From NCBI RefSeq assembly GCF_009372235.1, contig NZ_SULL01000014.1:62001-126000 (forward strand): a stretch of DNA of 64,000 bases, in the 5' to 3' direction. How positions within the stretch are numbered: position 1 is the stretch's first letter; the number at the start of each line of letters is the position of its first letter. Source of the DNA: Dickeya oryzae. GTDB taxonomy: Bacteria; Pseudomonadota; Gammaproteobacteria; Enterobacterales; Enterobacteriaceae. This document shows positions 39,809-49,633 of this stretch, in pieces. Both the position numbers and the translations under genes were made by a program. The notes beneath the pieces are model-generated. The model was not told where the DNA came from, did no database searches, and worked only from the letters and a program-made list of their open reading frames with translations.

Positions 39809-41860
39809 ATGAGCGCGCCGCAAGCCGAAAAACGCCCGCATAAGATGACAATGCATGGCGATACCCGTATCGATAACTACTATTGGCTGCGGGATGATGA
39901 ACGCAACAATCCGGATGTGCTTGCCTGGTTACAGCAAGAGAATCGCTATTGCGAACGGGTAATGGCACCTCATGAGGCTCTGCGTCGAACGTTGTACGAG
40001 GAAATGGTGGCGCGTATCCCCGGTGAAGATGTTTCGGTGCCTTATGTCAAACGTGGCTACCGCTACCAAAGTCGTTATGAACCTGGCAAAGATTACGCTA
40101 TCTATCAGCGTCAAGCTGAGCAGGAAACGGGGGCTGATACCTGGCAGGTATTGCTGGATGGCAATCAACGGGCGGCTGGCAGCGAGTTCTACAGCCTTGG
40201 TGCGTTGGGGGTGAGCCCGGATAACCGACTGATGAGCGTGTCAGAAGATCTACTCTCCCGTCGGCAGTATGTGGTGACGTTTCAGGACCTGACCACCGGT
40301 GAGTGGCTGGATGATCGGCTGGAGAATGTGTCTGCCGGTAGTGAGTGGGCGGCAGACTCTCGCACGCTCTATTATGTGCGTAAACACCCGCAGACGTTGC
40401 TGCCTTATCAAGTGTATCGCCATCGTCTGGGGGATGATCCACAGCAGGATGAGTTGGTGTATGAAGAAACAGATGACACATTTTATCTCAGCCTGGATAA
40501 AACTACCTCCGAGCGCTATATCCTGCTCTATCTGGATAGTACTACCAGTACTGAAATTCTGTTGCTGGATGCGACTGACCCACAGGCAAAACCGCAGGTG
40601 TTTCTACCACGACGGCCGGATCACGAGTATGTGATTGACCATTTTCGTGATGATTTTTACGTTCGCTCCAACAAAGACGGCAAAACATTCGGCTTTTATC
40701 GTGCACATGATGCCAGCGAATCCACATGGCAGCCCTTGATCAGCCCACGTCCTGACTGTGTGCTGGAAGGGTTTGCACTGTTTGATGACTGGTACGTAGT
40801 TGAAGAACGTGAACGTGGGTTGACCCAGATTCGCTATATTCACTGGCAGACGGAAGTTTCTCGCCAGATTGCGTTTAATGACCCTGCCTACGTGAGCTGG
40901 CTGAGCTATAACCCAACGCCCGAGAGCAAACAACTGCGCTACGGTTACTCTTCAATGACCACGCCCATGACCATCTATGAACTGGATATGGCAACCGGTG
41001 TGCAGGCGGTACTCAAACAATCCGCAGTAAAAAATTTTGATGCCGACAATTACCGCAGCGAACGAGTCTGGATAACCGCCCGTGATGGTGAATCGGTACC
41101 GGTATCGTTGGTGTATCACAAAGACTGCCAACTGGCGCAAAGCCCATTGCTGGTTTACGGCTACGGTGCGTATGGCAGCAGTATGGATCCAGAGTTCAGT
41201 AGCAGTCGTTTAAGTTTACTGGATCGCGGCTTCGTGTATGCGCTGGCGCATATTCGCGGCGGGGGAGAATTGGGGCAGCAATGGCACGATCAGGGACGGC
41301 TATCCAACAAGATGAATACCTTCACCGATTTCATTGATGTCACGCAGGCGTTGCTGGCGCAAGGTTATGGCGACCCGAAAAAAACCTTCGCCATGGGGGG
41401 CAGCGCCGGCGGGTTACTGATGGGGGCCGTCATAAACATGGCTCCTTCACTGTTTTATGGGGTGGTGGCGCAGGTGCCGTTTGTCGATGTCCTCACGACC
41501 ATGTTGGATGAGTCCATTCCGCTTACTACTGGCGAATATGATGAATGGGGCAATCCGAATAACGCGGCTGATTACCAGTACATCAAGCAATATAGTCCTT
41601 ATGACCGAGTCTCGGTGCAGTGTTATCCCCACTTGCTGGTGACGACAGGCCTGCACGACTCACAAGTTCAGTATTGGGAACCGGCCAAATGGGTAGCAAA
41701 ACTGCGTGAACTGAAAACCGACGATCATCTGTTGTTGTTACACACCGATATGGGGGCTGGTCATGGTGGTAAATCTGGTCGCCTGGCCCAGTTTGAAGAC
41801 ATTGCACAGGAGTTTACCTTCCTGTTAATGGTGCTTGAAGGTCAGTCACTGCAGGGGTAG
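39809..41860 (+). CDS. ptrB: Oligopeptidase B
   Basis: Cytoplasmic serine peptidase of the prolyl oligopeptidase family (S9A), cleaving after Arg and Lys in short peptides. 683 residues: an N-terminal beta-propeller, then a C-terminal alpha/beta hydrolase with the nucleophile in [12 protein letters not shown], upstream [20 protein letters not shown] and [20 protein letters not shown], and the catalytic His in [12 protein letters not shown] chose ATG at 39809, eight bases after GGAAAGGAG; ATG at 39803 is too close and the longer frame lacks homology. Confidence 0.96.
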   Translation: MSAPQAEKRPHKMTMHGDTRIDNYYWLRDDERNNPDVLAWLQQENRYCERVMAPHEALRRTLYEEMVARIPGEDVSVPYVKRGYRYQSRYEPGKDYAIYQRQAEQETGADTWQVLLDGNQRAAGSEFYSLGALGVSPDNRLMSVSEDLLSRRQYVVTFQDLTTGEWLDDRLENVSAGSEWAADSRTLYYVRKHPQTLLPYQVYRHRLGDDPQQDELVYEETDDTFYLSLDKTTSERYILLYLDSTTSTEILLLDATDPQAKPQVFLPRRPDHEYVIDHFRDDFYVRSNKDGKTFGFYRAHDASESTWQPLISPRPDCVLEGFALFDDWYVVEERERGLTQIRYIHWQTEVSRQIAFNDPAYVSWLSYNPTPESKQLRYGYSSMTTPMTIYELDMATGVQAVLKQSAVKNFDADNYRSERVWITARDGESVPVSLVYHKDCQLAQSPLLVYGYGAYGSSMDPEFSSSRLSLLDRGFVYALAHIRGGGELGQQWHDQGRLSNKMNTFTDFIDVTQALLAQGYGDPKKTFAMGGSAGGLLMGAVINMAPSLFYGVVAQVPFVDVLTTMLDESIPLTTGEYDEWGNPNNAADYQYIKQYSPYDRVSVQCYPHLLVTTGLHDSQVQYWEPAKWVAKLRELKTDDHLLLLHTDMGAGHGGKSGRLAQFEDIAQEFTFLLMVLEGQSLQG

Positions 41861-41949
41861 CACTTCAGATTGGTGTAGCGGAGAAAGATGGACGGCATAG
41901 TTTGTCGAACCTTTACACCAGAAGACCGTGCCGAAAAAACGGTACAGGA

Positions 41950-41975
41950 AAAGTAGTACAAGAAAGTAGTACAAG
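41950..41975 (+). repeat. 13-bp tandem duplication
   Basis: AAAGTAGTACAAG occurs twice head to tail (41950-41962, 41963-41975), exactly. Confidence 0.9.
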
Positions 41976-42047
41976 AAAAACGAGCAGCCAGACGGAGAGA
42001 ACTGGAACTGCGATCACCGGGTGTCAGGAGGCAGAGGGTGATCGCAG

Positions 42048-42092
42048 AATGTTGCCTGACGCGGATGTCGCCTGAGCCGATGTTGCCTGAAT
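42048..42092 (+). repeat. 15-bp imperfect triple tandem repeat
   Basis: Three 15-bp units share a GATGTTGCCTGA-like core: AATGTTGCCTGACGC, GGATGTCGCCTGAGC and CGATGTTGCCTGAAT. Confidence 0.8.
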
Positions 42093-42138
42093 ACTGCAGC
42101 ATTCGGCAAGCAGCCAAATTTAGGCAACGTGGTTAGTT

Positions 42139-42255
42139 TCAGTTGGTTTCAGGCTGCGGTTGCGCCCGTTTAGCCCGCTTTTCCGCCCGTTTTTGCGCGG
42201 CGGTTTTCAGCGGTTTTTTCTTGGCGTTTTTCTTGCTGTCCATTCCTTTACTCAT
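42139..42255 (-). CDS. Small Lys/Arg-rich protein, 38 aa
   Basis: The frame reads MSKGMDSKKNAKKKPLKTAA then QKRAEKRAKRAQPQPETN. It is very basic, probably one helix, cytoplasmic. ATG at 42255 is preceded by CGAGGCACAAG, a usable ribosome-binding site. Similar tiny K/A-rich proteins starting MSKG are common in enterobacterial annotations, as far as I recall. The function is unknown; nucleic-acid or ribosome association would fit the charge. Confidence 0.65.
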   Translation of the reverse strand: MSKGMDSKKNAKKKPLKTAAQKRAEKRAKRAQPQPETN

Positions 42256-42486
42256 CTTGTGCCTCGCTTGGTAAAAGGTTGGTATGCCTGTTTATTAACC
42301 TCCTGTTTGTGAGGAGATGCAAGTGAAAAAGTGCTTTTTTGGCCAGTAAAATGACGGCGAAGAATTGAGCAAGTAAGGGTGGACCGAATAGAAACGGCGG
42401 CGAAAATCGGTATAGGGTGGGTAATCAGGCGCTATCCGAGGGTATTGGATAGCGTCGTGGTGAACGTGTGCTGATGAACGGAGCCG

Positions 42487-42717
42487 TTATTTACTGTTTG
42501 GGTCATACGGTAAGGTGGAGAACTGGTGGGAGATTCCCCGGTAGTAACTGACCCTTTCACGAAAATAGGGGCGCAGATGTGCGGGTTGCTGCTGTTCGAT
42601 TTCATCCATGATCACCGGCATGTTATAGCGTTCGCGAAACGCCACGCTGGATGCCGCCAAATCCACATTGACCTTTTCCATTTCTTCATAGGGCAGGTCG
42701 GCCAGATTGTATCCCAT
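42487..42717 (-). CDS. holE: DNA polymerase III theta subunit
   Basis: Small subunit that binds and stabilises the epsilon proofreading subunit in the Pol III core. 76 residues, equal to E. coli, with the diagnostic KVNVDLAASSVAFRERYNMP and HLRPYFRERV. ATG at 42717 follows AGGAGG; a nine-residue longer frame is rejected. Monocistronic. Confidence 0.95.
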   Translation of the reverse strand: MGYNLADLPYEEMEKVNVDLAASSVAFRERYNMPVIMDEIEQQQPAHLRPYFRERVSYYRGISHQFSTLPYDPNSK

Positions 42718-42878
42718 GATTGCCTCCTCTGTGTTGCGCCACAAAAGTAAAGCAGAAGTGCGGAATTGGCAAATTCTGTTACTCTCCAGACCCTCGACAA
42801 GGCAGTGGGTGGCTCGTATCCTTGCCGTTGTTTTGCGTTAACTGAACGTAACAGGAAACTACTAGAAAGGGTAACACC

Positions 42879-43259
42879 ATGTTGAAGCGTACATTTTTCC
42901 CGGCGATGAAGGCAGTACTGTTCGTAGGAAGCCTGTTTATCTCTCAGGCTGCACTGGCCCATGCTCATCTCAAAAGTCAGACTCCAGCGGCAGACAAGGC
43001 GATTACGGCACAAACAGCACCGTCTTCTCTGACGCTGCTTTTTTCAGAAGATATCGAACCTGCGTTCAGTGGTGTGGAGTTGACGCTAGCGGGGCAGGCT
43101 GTGTCGGTAGGCAAGGCGACGGTAGAAAATGATCATCATAATGTAATGGTGGTGCCGATTGAAAAGCCGTTAACCAGTGGTAGCTATCAGGTTTCCTGGC
43201 ATGTGCTGTCTGTCGATGGTCATAAAACGCAGGGAAGCTATCGTTTTGATGTCAAATAA
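42879..43259 (+). CDS. copC: CopC-domain periplasmic protein (YobA)
   Basis: Periplasmic copper-binding protein of the CopC family (YobA in E. coli). 126 residues; the signal peptide ends at ALA before HAHLKSQTPAADKAI, so the mature protein begins with the His that binds Cu(II). The second His/Asp ligands are in SWHVLSVDGHKTQGSYRFDV. It is 18 bases upstream of copD. Confidence 0.94.
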   Translation: MLKRTFFPAMKAVLFVGSLFISQAALAHAHLKSQTPAADKAITAQTAPSSLTLLFSEDIEPAFSGVELTLAGQAVSVGKATVENDHHNVMVVPIEKPLTSGSYQVSWHVLSVDGHKTQGSYRFDVK

Positions 43260-43277
43260 TACGGCAGTGATTGGCTG

Positions 43278-44156
43278 ATGCTGCTGGAGGCGGTATACGC
43301 AGGATTGCGTATCGGACATTTTTCCAGCCTCATGTTGCTGGTGGGGACAGCCTGTTATTGTCGGTTACTGTCACCCCGTACCTATCGGGCGCAGTTGGCG
43401 TCGCAGTTGTATGGGGTGATGGTGATCGGTAGCGCTGTAGCCATGTTGACCGCTGTTGGCATTCTGGCGGCGCAGACAGGATTGATGAGCGGTGACTGGC
43501 GCAATATCGGTGATGTGAGTACCTGGTATGCTGTATTGGGTACCCGTTTCGGGATGCTATGGGTCTGGCAACCGGTGCTGGCGTTAATCACGTGTGCGAC
43601 GGTGTTCTGGCACCGTAGTAGGTGGCTCACGGGTATGCTGGTGTCTGGCGTAGCCCAACTCTGTGGTATGGCGTGGGTAGGTCACGCGGCGATGTTGGAG
43701 GGCTGGCCGGGGATAGTGCATGGCCTGAGCCAGACGGTACACTTGCTGTCGGTAACCTTTTGGGTCGGTGGGCTGGTGCCGTTACTGCCAGTATTGCGGG
43801 ATGCGCAGCGGGTGTCGGCACGCGAGGATGCCATCCTGACGATGATGCGCTTTTCTCGTTTCGGTCATCTGGCCGTTGCGCTGGCAATCCTGACCGGTCT
43901 GGTGAATACCCGATTGATTCTCGGCTGGCCGTTGCCAGCGTTCGGGGTGTATAGCACATTGCTGGCGGTGAAGGTTCTGCTGGTCGCTGCTATGGTGTTG
44001 TTGGCGTTGTTCAATCGCTACTGGGTAGTGCCGCGCTTTCAGCATGCTGGGCATGCTGCTTACAGTTATTTTCTTCGGTTGACGATGGCAGAACTGTCGT
44101 TGTCTGTTCTGGTGGTTGGGCTGGTCAGTGTTCTGGCGACATTGTCTCCAGCATGA
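43278..44156 (+). CDS. copD: CopD-family inner membrane protein (YebZ)
   Basis: Inner membrane copper-transport partner of CopC. 292 residues with about eight transmembrane helices; conserved parts include GLRIGHFSSLMLLVGTACY, WVGHAAMLEGWPGIVHGLSQ and VHLLSVTFWVGGLVPLLPVL. In E. coli yebY follows directly; here yebY is ~8 kb away, behind ftnA and an amino-acid operon. Confidence 0.94.
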   Translation: MLLEAVYAGLRIGHFSSLMLLVGTACYCRLLSPRTYRAQLASQLYGVMVIGSAVAMLTAVGILAAQTGLMSGDWRNIGDVSTWYAVLGTRFGMLWVWQPVLALITCATVFWHRSRWLTGMLVSGVAQLCGMAWVGHAAMLEGWPGIVHGLSQTVHLLSVTFWVGGLVPLLPVLRDAQRVSAREDAILTMMRFSRFGHLAVALAILTGLVNTRLILGWPLPAFGVYSTLLAVKVLLVAAMVLLALFNRYWVVPRFQHAGHAAYSYFLRLTMAELSLSVLVVGLVSVLATLSPA

Positions 44157-44224
44157 GTGCTCTGGTGGGGGAAGGGGAATATGCCGGTGTCGGGCATATT
44201 ATGCAGACAAGCATACTGACTTTA

Positions 44225-44309
44225 TTTTTAACAAATATAGATTTTTAACAAACCTGGATTTTTAATAACCCCAGATTTTTAATAAACCCAGAATGCTTAA
44301 TAAAACCAG
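44225..44309 (+). repeat. Five-copy 17-bp tandem repeat upstream of ftnA
   Basis: The units are TTTTTAACAAATATAGA, TTTTTAACAAACCTGGA, TTTTTAATAACCCCAGA, TTTTTAATAAACCCAGA and a diverged ATGCTTAATAAAACCAG. The copies are diverged, so the array is not brand new. Confidence 0.9.
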
Positions 44310-44349
44310 TTAATGAAAATAGTTATCAACGCCATTTTCTAATCATGGG

Positions 44350-44368
44350 AATAATGAAAATTATTCTC
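44350..44368 (+). promoter_or_regulatory. Fur-like box upstream of ftnA
   Basis: AATAATGAAAATTATTCTC matches the 19-bp Fur consensus GATAATGATAATCATTATC at 15 of 19 positions. A partial second site (ATGATAATGCATT) follows at 44377-44389. In E. coli, Fur activates ftnA by opposing H-NS. Confidence 0.65.
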
Positions 44369-44499
44369 ATAACCAAATGATAATGCATTGAAGTTATAAG
44401 GAATTTATTTCAATTTTGTGTTAACGGAATGTTTTAAATCCCACCCTTTACAGGCATAATATGAAAATCAGTCACCTGCCAGTAAAATAAGGAACGGCC

Positions 44500-45009
44500 A
44501 TGTTAAAGAAAGAAATGATTCAGAAGCTGAATGAACAGCTTAATCTTGAATTTTACTCCGCCAATTTATATCTGCAGATGAGCGCCTGGTGTGGCGATAA
44601 AGGTTTTGAAGGTGCGTCGATTTTCCTGAAATCACATTCCCGTGAAGAGATGGATCATATGCAACGCCTGTTCGATTATCTGAACGACACCGGCAGCATG
44701 CCGCAATTGGGTGCGATTGCCGCACCACCGATCGAGTTTGATTCATTGCAGGATGTCTTCAAACTGACCTATGAGCACGAGCAGTTGATTACCCAAAAAA
44801 TCAATGAACTGGCTCATTCAGCCATGACGTTGCAGGACTATTCCACCTTTAATTTCCTGCAGTGGTATGTAGCGGAACAGCACGAAGAAGAAAAACTGTT
44901 CAAGTCCATTCTCGACAAGCTGGGTATGGTGAATGCACAGGAAGGTGGCTTGTTCTTTATTGATCAGGATTTGAAAAAAATGGCGGCCTCGGTAACCCCA
45001 TCTGCCTGA
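44500..45009 (+). CDS. ftnA: Non-haem ferritin FtnA
   Basis: Iron-storage protein forming 24-mer shells with a ferroxidase centre. 169 residues; ferroxidase ligands E17, E50 and H53 are present in [20 protein letters not shown] and [14 protein letters not shown], with further Glu/Gln in the third and fourth helices ([18 protein letters not shown]). ATG at 44500 follows AAGGAAC. It is preceded by a Fur-like box and followed by a terminator. Confidence 0.97.
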   Translation: MLKKEMIQKLNEQLNLEFYSANLYLQMSAWCGDKGFEGASIFLKSHSREEMDHMQRLFDYLNDTGSMPQLGAIAAPPIEFDSLQDVFKLTYEHEQLITQKINELAHSAMTLQDYSTFNFLQWYVAEQHEEEKLFKSILDKLGMVNAQEGGLFFIDQDLKKMAASVTPSA

Positions 45010-45016
45010 TATGAGT

Positions 45017-45051
45017 CGGGTAATAGCTTCCCTATTACCCGTTCCTTTTTT
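45017..45051 (+). terminator. Intrinsic terminator of ftnA
   Basis: CGGGTAATAG-CTTCC-CTATTACCCG followed by TTCC and six T. Confidence 0.85.
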
Positions 45052-45217
45052 ACCCATTCCCCTTGCGATGCTCTTGCCAGACCTTCCTCATCCCACGTTA
45101 AATCCAATCCGCTGTGACACCTGTTGCGTTTAAGGTCTTATCGACGTGGTGTTTATTGTTCAGTCGTTTTCAACCGTCATGATGGTATACCCCATCCGTG
45201 GGGCTGGGGCTAGCGTC

Positions 45218-46489
45218 TTAAAATACGGTTTCCAGTGAATCGGTTACACAGTAATGATCATCCACCAATGGCAGGTAGCGCCATTTATCAAATGCCGTAC
45301 AGGGATGGGAAATGCCGCATCCCACCCAGTCTCCGGGTTGTAACCGTTCTGTGTCTGGCAGACTAAGGTACGCATGCTGATCGTTCACTTCCGTGATGCG
45401 TAATTGTGTCGCCGTGCGTGCGGCACTACCGTCTGCCTGGCGGATCCATAACGGAATAGGTAAATCTTGATCGAATGGCACATCACGTCGTCCAAAATCG
45501 AGAAATGCCAGTCCAGGCTCTGGACGCGACAACACGCGTCCCCAGATTTCCAGTGCGGCCGTGAAATGATAGTGGCTACCGGGTTGGGCGAATGGCGCGA
45601 TACGTGCATAGAGGCCGTTGTCATGTGCCATGTAGGCACCGGAGCGGATCAACGGGATAACCGGTAATGGTAAGCGTGCGCTAGTTAAACTGTCAGTGAC
45701 CACATCAAACCAGGCTCCGCCACCGGCGCTAAGAATAATACTATCGCTGCTGAATAAGTGCTTCTCCGCCAGTTGTGTCGCGGTGGCGATCAGCATGTCG
45801 CAATAGTCTTTCACTCGTGCGATACCGTGAGCATCCCGCCCGGCACCCAATGCCCCTTCATAGCCCGATACACCAACCAACTGTAACGATGGGCTTGCCG
45901 CGATGGCGTCAGCAATCATCACCGCGTCCTGGCGTGTTCGACAACCGGTGCGACCGCCGCTGACTGACATCTCCAGCAACACCGAGATACGGGTATTACC
46001 AAGATGCTGCTCCAGCAATTTTACCCCGTGCAGTGAATCGACGTAGCAGAGGAAACCATGGTCGGGGTGCTGTTGTTGCCATTGCGCTATCCAGCGGATA
46101 CCGGCAGGGTCAACCAATTGATTAGCGAGAAAAACGTTACGAATGCCGAAGTGACGCAGTGCACGCACTTGCGCAGGCGTCGCGGCGCTAATGCCCCATG
46201 CGCCACCTTCGGTAATCGCCCGGCGCAAAACAGTCGCAGACATGGATGTCTTACCGTGGGCCGCCAGCATTACGCCTCGCTCGCGGCAGAAGGTCGCCAA
46301 CTGGCGCAAGTTGTTCTCCAGAGCGGACTGCTTCATCAACATCAACGGAGAGAATACCTTTTCACTGCTCAACACTGGCGTTCCGACAGGTAAGTATTCC
46401 GTACCGCTACCGGCAACAGATTTAAAACGCGGTGCGGTGTGCGGCGCATCCAGTAAGCCATCTGCCTGCAACGGAAAGTGAATCGACAT
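45218..46489 (-). CDS. PLP-dependent D-amino-acid deaminase/aldolase-like enzyme (type III fold)
   Basis: 423 residues. The N-terminal alanine-racemase-like barrel carries the PLP lysine at K80 in MLAAHGKTSMSATVLRRAI. The C-terminal domain ends with a metal-site-like GCGISHPCTAFDKWR (H395, C397), typical of the D-serine dehydratase / D-threonine aldolase family. It would act on a D-hydroxy amino acid or related substrate, giving a keto acid and ammonia or an aldehyde and glycine. ATG at 46489 follows AGGAGG, 11 bases after the ABC ATPase gene. Operon neighbours (amino-acid importer, RidA) favour a dehydratase or deaminase that releases an enamine. The substrate cannot be read from sequence. 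Confidence 0.82.
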   Translation of the reverse strand: MSIHFPLQADGLLDAPHTAPRFKSVAGSGTEYLPVGTPVLSSEKVFSPLMLMKQSALENNLRQLATFCRERGVMLAAHGKTSMSATVLRRAITEGGAWGISAATPAQVRALRHFGIRNVFLANQLVDPAGIRWIAQWQQQHPDHGFLCYVDSLHGVKLLEQHLGNTRISVLLEMSVSGGRTGCRTRQDAVMIADAIAASPSLQLVGVSGYEGALGAGRDAHGIARVKDYCDMLIATATQLAEKHLFSSDSIILSAGGGAWFDVVTDSLTSARLPLPVIPLIRSGAYMAHDNGLYARIAPFAQPGSHYHFTAALEIWGRVLSRPEPGLAFLDFGRRDVPFDQDLPIPLWIRQADGSAARTATQLRITEVNDQHAYLSLPDTERLQPGDWVGCGISHPCTAFDKWRYLPLVDDHYCVTDSLETVF

Positions 46490-46500
46490 GTCGCCTCCTG

Positions 46501-47238
46501 TTAATGTTCAAGTACGCGGGATAAAAACTGTTGAGTCCGTGGATTTTGCGGATGCACGAAAATCTGCTCGGGTGAGCCTTGCTCGGCGATGATGCCTTGA
46601 TCCATAAACACCACACGGTCAGCCGTTTTGCGTGCGAAGCCCATTTCGTGGGTTACCACCACCATCGTCATGCCATCACGAGCCAGACTGCGCATGACTT
46701 CCATTACTTCACCGACCAACTCAGGGTCGAGTGCAGACGTGGCTTCATCAAAGAACATAATTCTGGGTTCAACAGCCAATGCCCGCGCGATGGCAACCCG
46801 CTGCTGTTGCCCACCGGATAACTGTGCAGGGTAGTGGTGCGCGCGTTCCGCCAGCCCGACACGTTCCAGTGCTGCCATACCGCGTTTAGTGGCCTCGGCT
46901 TCAGACAGTTTTTGAGCCTTTATTAGCGCTAAGGTCACGTTGCCGAGCGCCGTTTTGTGAGGGAACAGATTAAATTGCTGGAATACCATACCAACATGGC
47001 CGCAGATTTCATGGCTGCGGTTGGCATCGTGCAGTGGCACGTCATTGACCCAAATCTCGCCGCTGTCGGCACTTTCCAGCCCGCTCATAATGCGCAATAC
47101 GGTGCTTTTGCCGGAACCGGACGCGCCAATCAGTACCAAAACTTCACCTGGTGAAACGTCAAGACTGATGGCTTTCAACACCTGTGTGGTGCCAAATGAT
47201 TTGGAAATACGGCTCAGTGTAATGGCGGATTTGCTCAT
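46501..47238 (-). CDS. Polar amino-acid ABC transporter, ATP-binding protein
   Basis: 245 residues from [20 protein letters not shown]. Walker [11 protein letters not shown], signature [20 protein letters not shown], Walker [13 protein letters not shown], and the H-loop in [11 protein letters not shown] place it in the GlnQ/HisP-like polar amino-acid family. It overlaps the preceding permease gene by four bases; the longer frame is rejected. It energises import of the substrate for the downstream enzyme. Confidence 0.93.
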   Translation of the reverse strand: MSKSAITLSRISKSFGTTQVLKAISLDVSPGEVLVLIGASGSGKSTVLRIMSGLESADSGEIWVNDVPLHDANRSHEICGHVGMVFQQFNLFPHKTALGNVTLALIKAQKLSEAEATKRGMAALERVGLAERAHHYPAQLSGGQQQRVAIARALAVEPRIMFFDEATSALDPELVGEVMEVMRSLARDGMTMVVVTHEMGFARKTADRVVFMDQGIIAEQGSPEQIFVHPQNPRTQQFLSRVLEH

Positions 47239-47879
47239 GATAACTGGCTCCTGGCCTGGTGATGTTGAACCCAACGGGAAAGCGGAAAACAAACGGCGAA
47301 ATAGAGCAGGGCGACCAGCCCATAAATGATGACCGGCTGGCCGATGCGATCGACAATCGCCTGCCCCTGATGCATCAGTTCTGACATGCCAATCATGCTG
47401 ACTATTGAGGTATCCTTAATCAGCGACAGGTATTGCCCAGTCAGAGGGGGCAGCACGATGCCACGAGTCTGGGGCAGGATCACACTGAGAAAGGTCTGGC
47501 GTTTGGATAACCCTAAAATCCATGACACTTCCCATTGCCCTTTGGGCACCGCTTCAATGCCAGCGCGAAACACTTCCGCGATATAAGCACCCTGATAAAT
47601 ACTTAGCCCCAGGATCCCGGCGGCGAACAAATTAATGTCGTATCCAAAATACGCTACGCCAAAGTAGATAAACATCAGCGTAATGAGTACGGGTGTGCCG
47701 CGAAACAGCTCGATGTACAACAGGGCGAGTTGCCGGGCGATAGGCAATCGGCTGGTGCGTAGCACCGCTGCCAGCAAGCCAAGCAACGTACTACCAATAA
47801 TTGCGGCCACCGAGAGCACCAGCGTGGTACCCAAACCGGTTAACAGCAACGGCAGAGCACGGATGATGATGTCGTTCAT
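47235..47879 (-). CDS. Polar amino-acid ABC transporter, permease 1
   Basis: 214 residues with about five transmembrane helices and the HisM/GlnP-type core: [20 protein letters not shown], then [20 protein letters not shown] and the EAA-like loop [18 protein letters not shown]. It overlaps both neighbours by four bases (ATGA), so translation of permeases and ATPase is coupled. Confidence 0.92.
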   Translation of the reverse strand: MNDIIIRALPLLLTGLGTTLVLSVAAIIGSTLLGLLAAVLRTSRLPIARQLALLYIELFRGTPVLITLMFIYFGVAYFGYDINLFAAGILGLSIYQGAYIAEVFRAGIEAVPKGQWEVSWILGLSKRQTFLSVILPQTRGIVLPPLTGQYLSLIKDTSIVSMIGMSELMHQGQAIVDRIGQPVIIYGLVALLYFAVCFPLSRWVQHHQARSQLS

Positions 47880-48616
47880 AGCGCATTCTCCCGTTTCGGC
47901 AGCGAATTAATCAGCCATCGTCTTATCAGCCCGGCGGCGGGCTTTTTTACCGGGGTGACCAGCGGCGGGGTAAACAGACGCCGTCCTGCCAGATGACCTA
48001 ACCATGAAAACAGATTGCTGAGCAGTAAATAAATCACCGTTACGATGCTGAAGGTCTGGATATACAGCAATGTGCGGGCGTTGATGACGGTTGCCGTACC
48101 CGTCAGTTCCGGCAGAGCAATGGCGGATAACAACGAGGTGCCTAACAGTAATTGGATCAGGTTGTTGATAATCGCGGGCCATACAGCGCGTGTGGCCTGG
48201 GGCAGTATCACGCTCAGGAAAATGTGTCGACGCGAAATACCCAGGATCCAGGCGGCTTCCAATTGGCCTTTAGGCACCGATTGAATGCCGGCCCGAAAGG
48301 TTTCCGATAAATAGGCACCGACATTAATGCCCAATGCCAGAATCCCTGCTGTTGTTGCACTCATGGTGATGCCGAGTGAGGGCAGGCCGAAGAAAATAAT
48401 GAAAATTTGTAATAGCACCGGCGTGTTACGAATGAATTCCACATAACAGTGGCTCAGCCAGCGTACCAGCGTCAGCGATGAGGCTTTTGCCAGCGCCGCT
48501 AATAGTCCAAGCGCTATTGCCAGTGCAAAAGCCAGCAGAGTGACCTGCAGTGTTAGCCAGGTGGCCGTAAGAAACGTACCACCGTAGTGCCACAGGGTTA
48601 GCCATTGATAATTCAT
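47876..48616 (-). CDS. Polar amino-acid ABC transporter, permease 2
   Basis: 246 residues with the same architecture as its neighbour: [58 protein letters not shown]. The C-terminal ~25 residues are a basic cytoplasmic tail. I chose ATG at 48616 because AAAGGAG precedes it; a 14-residue longer frame lacks this. The two permeases probably form a heterodimer. Confidence 0.92.
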   Translation of the reverse strand: MNYQWLTLWHYGGTFLTATWLTLQVTLLAFALAIALGLLAALAKASSLTLVRWLSHCYVEFIRNTPVLLQIFIIFFGLPSLGITMSATTAGILALGINVGAYLSETFRAGIQSVPKGQLEAAWILGISRRHIFLSVILPQATRAVWPAIINNLIQLLLGTSLLSAIALPELTGTATVINARTLLYIQTFSIVTVIYLLLSNLFSWLGHLAGRRLFTPPLVTPVKKPAAGLIRRWLINSLPKRENAL

Positions 48617-48664
48617 GGGTCTACTCCTTTGAGTGGCGCAACAGGAATGTTGCGCCACGCGCGG

Positions 48665-49501
48665 TCAATATTGTGGGTTCAGTGGGTAGCGGGGTTTACT
48701 GCCAAACCATTTTTGATATAGCGCGGCGTTTTGGCCGGACGCATTAATCTCAAACAGGAATTCATTCAGGTAATTCAGCCAGACCTGGTCGCCTTGCTTC
48801 ACACCGAATGCGTTGTATTCAAGCGGAACCAAGGCTTCATTGGTGACCGTCAGTGTTGAGTCGAGCTTACTTTGATAGGCGAGGAAATTATTATCTTCGA
48901 TCATCGCATCAGCCTGACCTTGTTTTACCGCCAGAATGGCCGCCTGGGATGAGTCGTATTCCTGAATCTTGACATCGATACCGAGATTGCGCACTTCGTC
49001 GCCGTTTGTTGACCCTTTCACTGTGGCGATGGTTTTGCCCGCCATATCATGAGCGGACTGAATTCCGCTGTTCTTACGCACCAGCATGGCTTCGCTTGCC
49101 ACGACATACGGGGCGGTGAAACTGATTTCTTTGGCGCGTTCCAGGTTGCGGGTGAAGTTACAAAACACGACATCCACTTTATTGGTCTGCAGGTTAGGAA
49201 TGCGGTTGGCACTGGTGGTATTGACCATCTCTAGCTTGACTCCCATCGCTTTTGCCAGTGCTTTGGCCAAATCCACATCGTACCCATCAGGGTTACCCGC
49301 CTGGTCATAAAAGCCGAATGGCGCGAAGCTCAGACAATCACCGACGCGTAGCGTCCCACGTTGCAAAACGGTTTGAAGGGCAGACTGCGGTGCAGCGTTA
49401 TCAGCCTTCTTCTCATCGGTAGGCGTACAGCCTGCCAGGGTCAACAACACCAGCGCGCTGGCAAAGAGCCTGGTGTTTATTTTTAGCGATGTTGTATTCA
49501 T
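48665..49501 (-). CDS. Polar amino-acid-binding lipoprotein (SBP family 3)
   Basis: 278 residues. A lipoprotein signal peptide with lipobox LAGC (Cys ~25) anchors it in the membrane, unlike the free periplasmic HisJ type. The family 3 solute-binding fold is seen from LQTVLQRGTLRVGDCLSFAP, PDGYDVDLAKALAKAMGVKL, VDVVFCNFTRNLERAKEISF and MLVRKNSGIQSAHDMAGKTI. It is the first gene of the importer set, 49 bases before permease 2. The ligand is unknown. Confidence 0.92.
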   Translation of the reverse strand: MNTTSLKINTRLFASALVLLTLAGCTPTDEKKADNAAPQSALQTVLQRGTLRVGDCLSFAPFGFYDQAGNPDGYDVDLAKALAKAMGVKLEMVNTTSANRIPNLQTNKVDVVFCNFTRNLERAKEISFTAPYVVASEAMLVRKNSGIQSAHDMAGKTIATVKGSTNGDEVRNLGIDVKIQEYDSSQAAILAVKQGQADAMIEDNNFLAYQSKLDSTLTVTNEALVPLEYNAFGVKQGDQVWLNYLNEFLFEINASGQNAALYQKWFGSKPRYPLNPQY

Positions 49502-49633
49502 TTTATGCTCTCTTATTGAATGGAGATGATATGAAAACCGTTATTTTGCAGAAAAGTGGAAAACGCTTATTAATAACAGGCTACCCTGGTTTTGACGCAT
49601 AAAATAATTAGCCTGTTTTTAGCGTGGACTTAA

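Larger units (their letters stand above)
41861..42138. other. Repeat-laden interval between ptrB and the Lys-rich peptide gene
   Basis: This 278-base gap holds two tandem repeats (41950-41975, 42048-42092) and an inverted repeat CTGCGATCACC/GGTGATCGCAG (42008-42018, 42037-42047) that may terminate ptrB. A 91-residue open frame on the minus strand has no ribosome-binding site and is probably noise. Confidence 0.5.
44157..44499. other. copD-ftnA intergenic region
   Basis: 343 AT-rich bases containing a five-copy 17-bp tandem repeat and a Fur-like box, then the ftnA promoter. No gene is seen. Confidence 0.6.

Noticed and set aside
41842-42117. A 91-codon minus-strand frame downstream of ptrB
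   Set aside because: It runs through tandem repeats and a hairpin, with Ser/Cys-rich composition and no ribosome-binding site.
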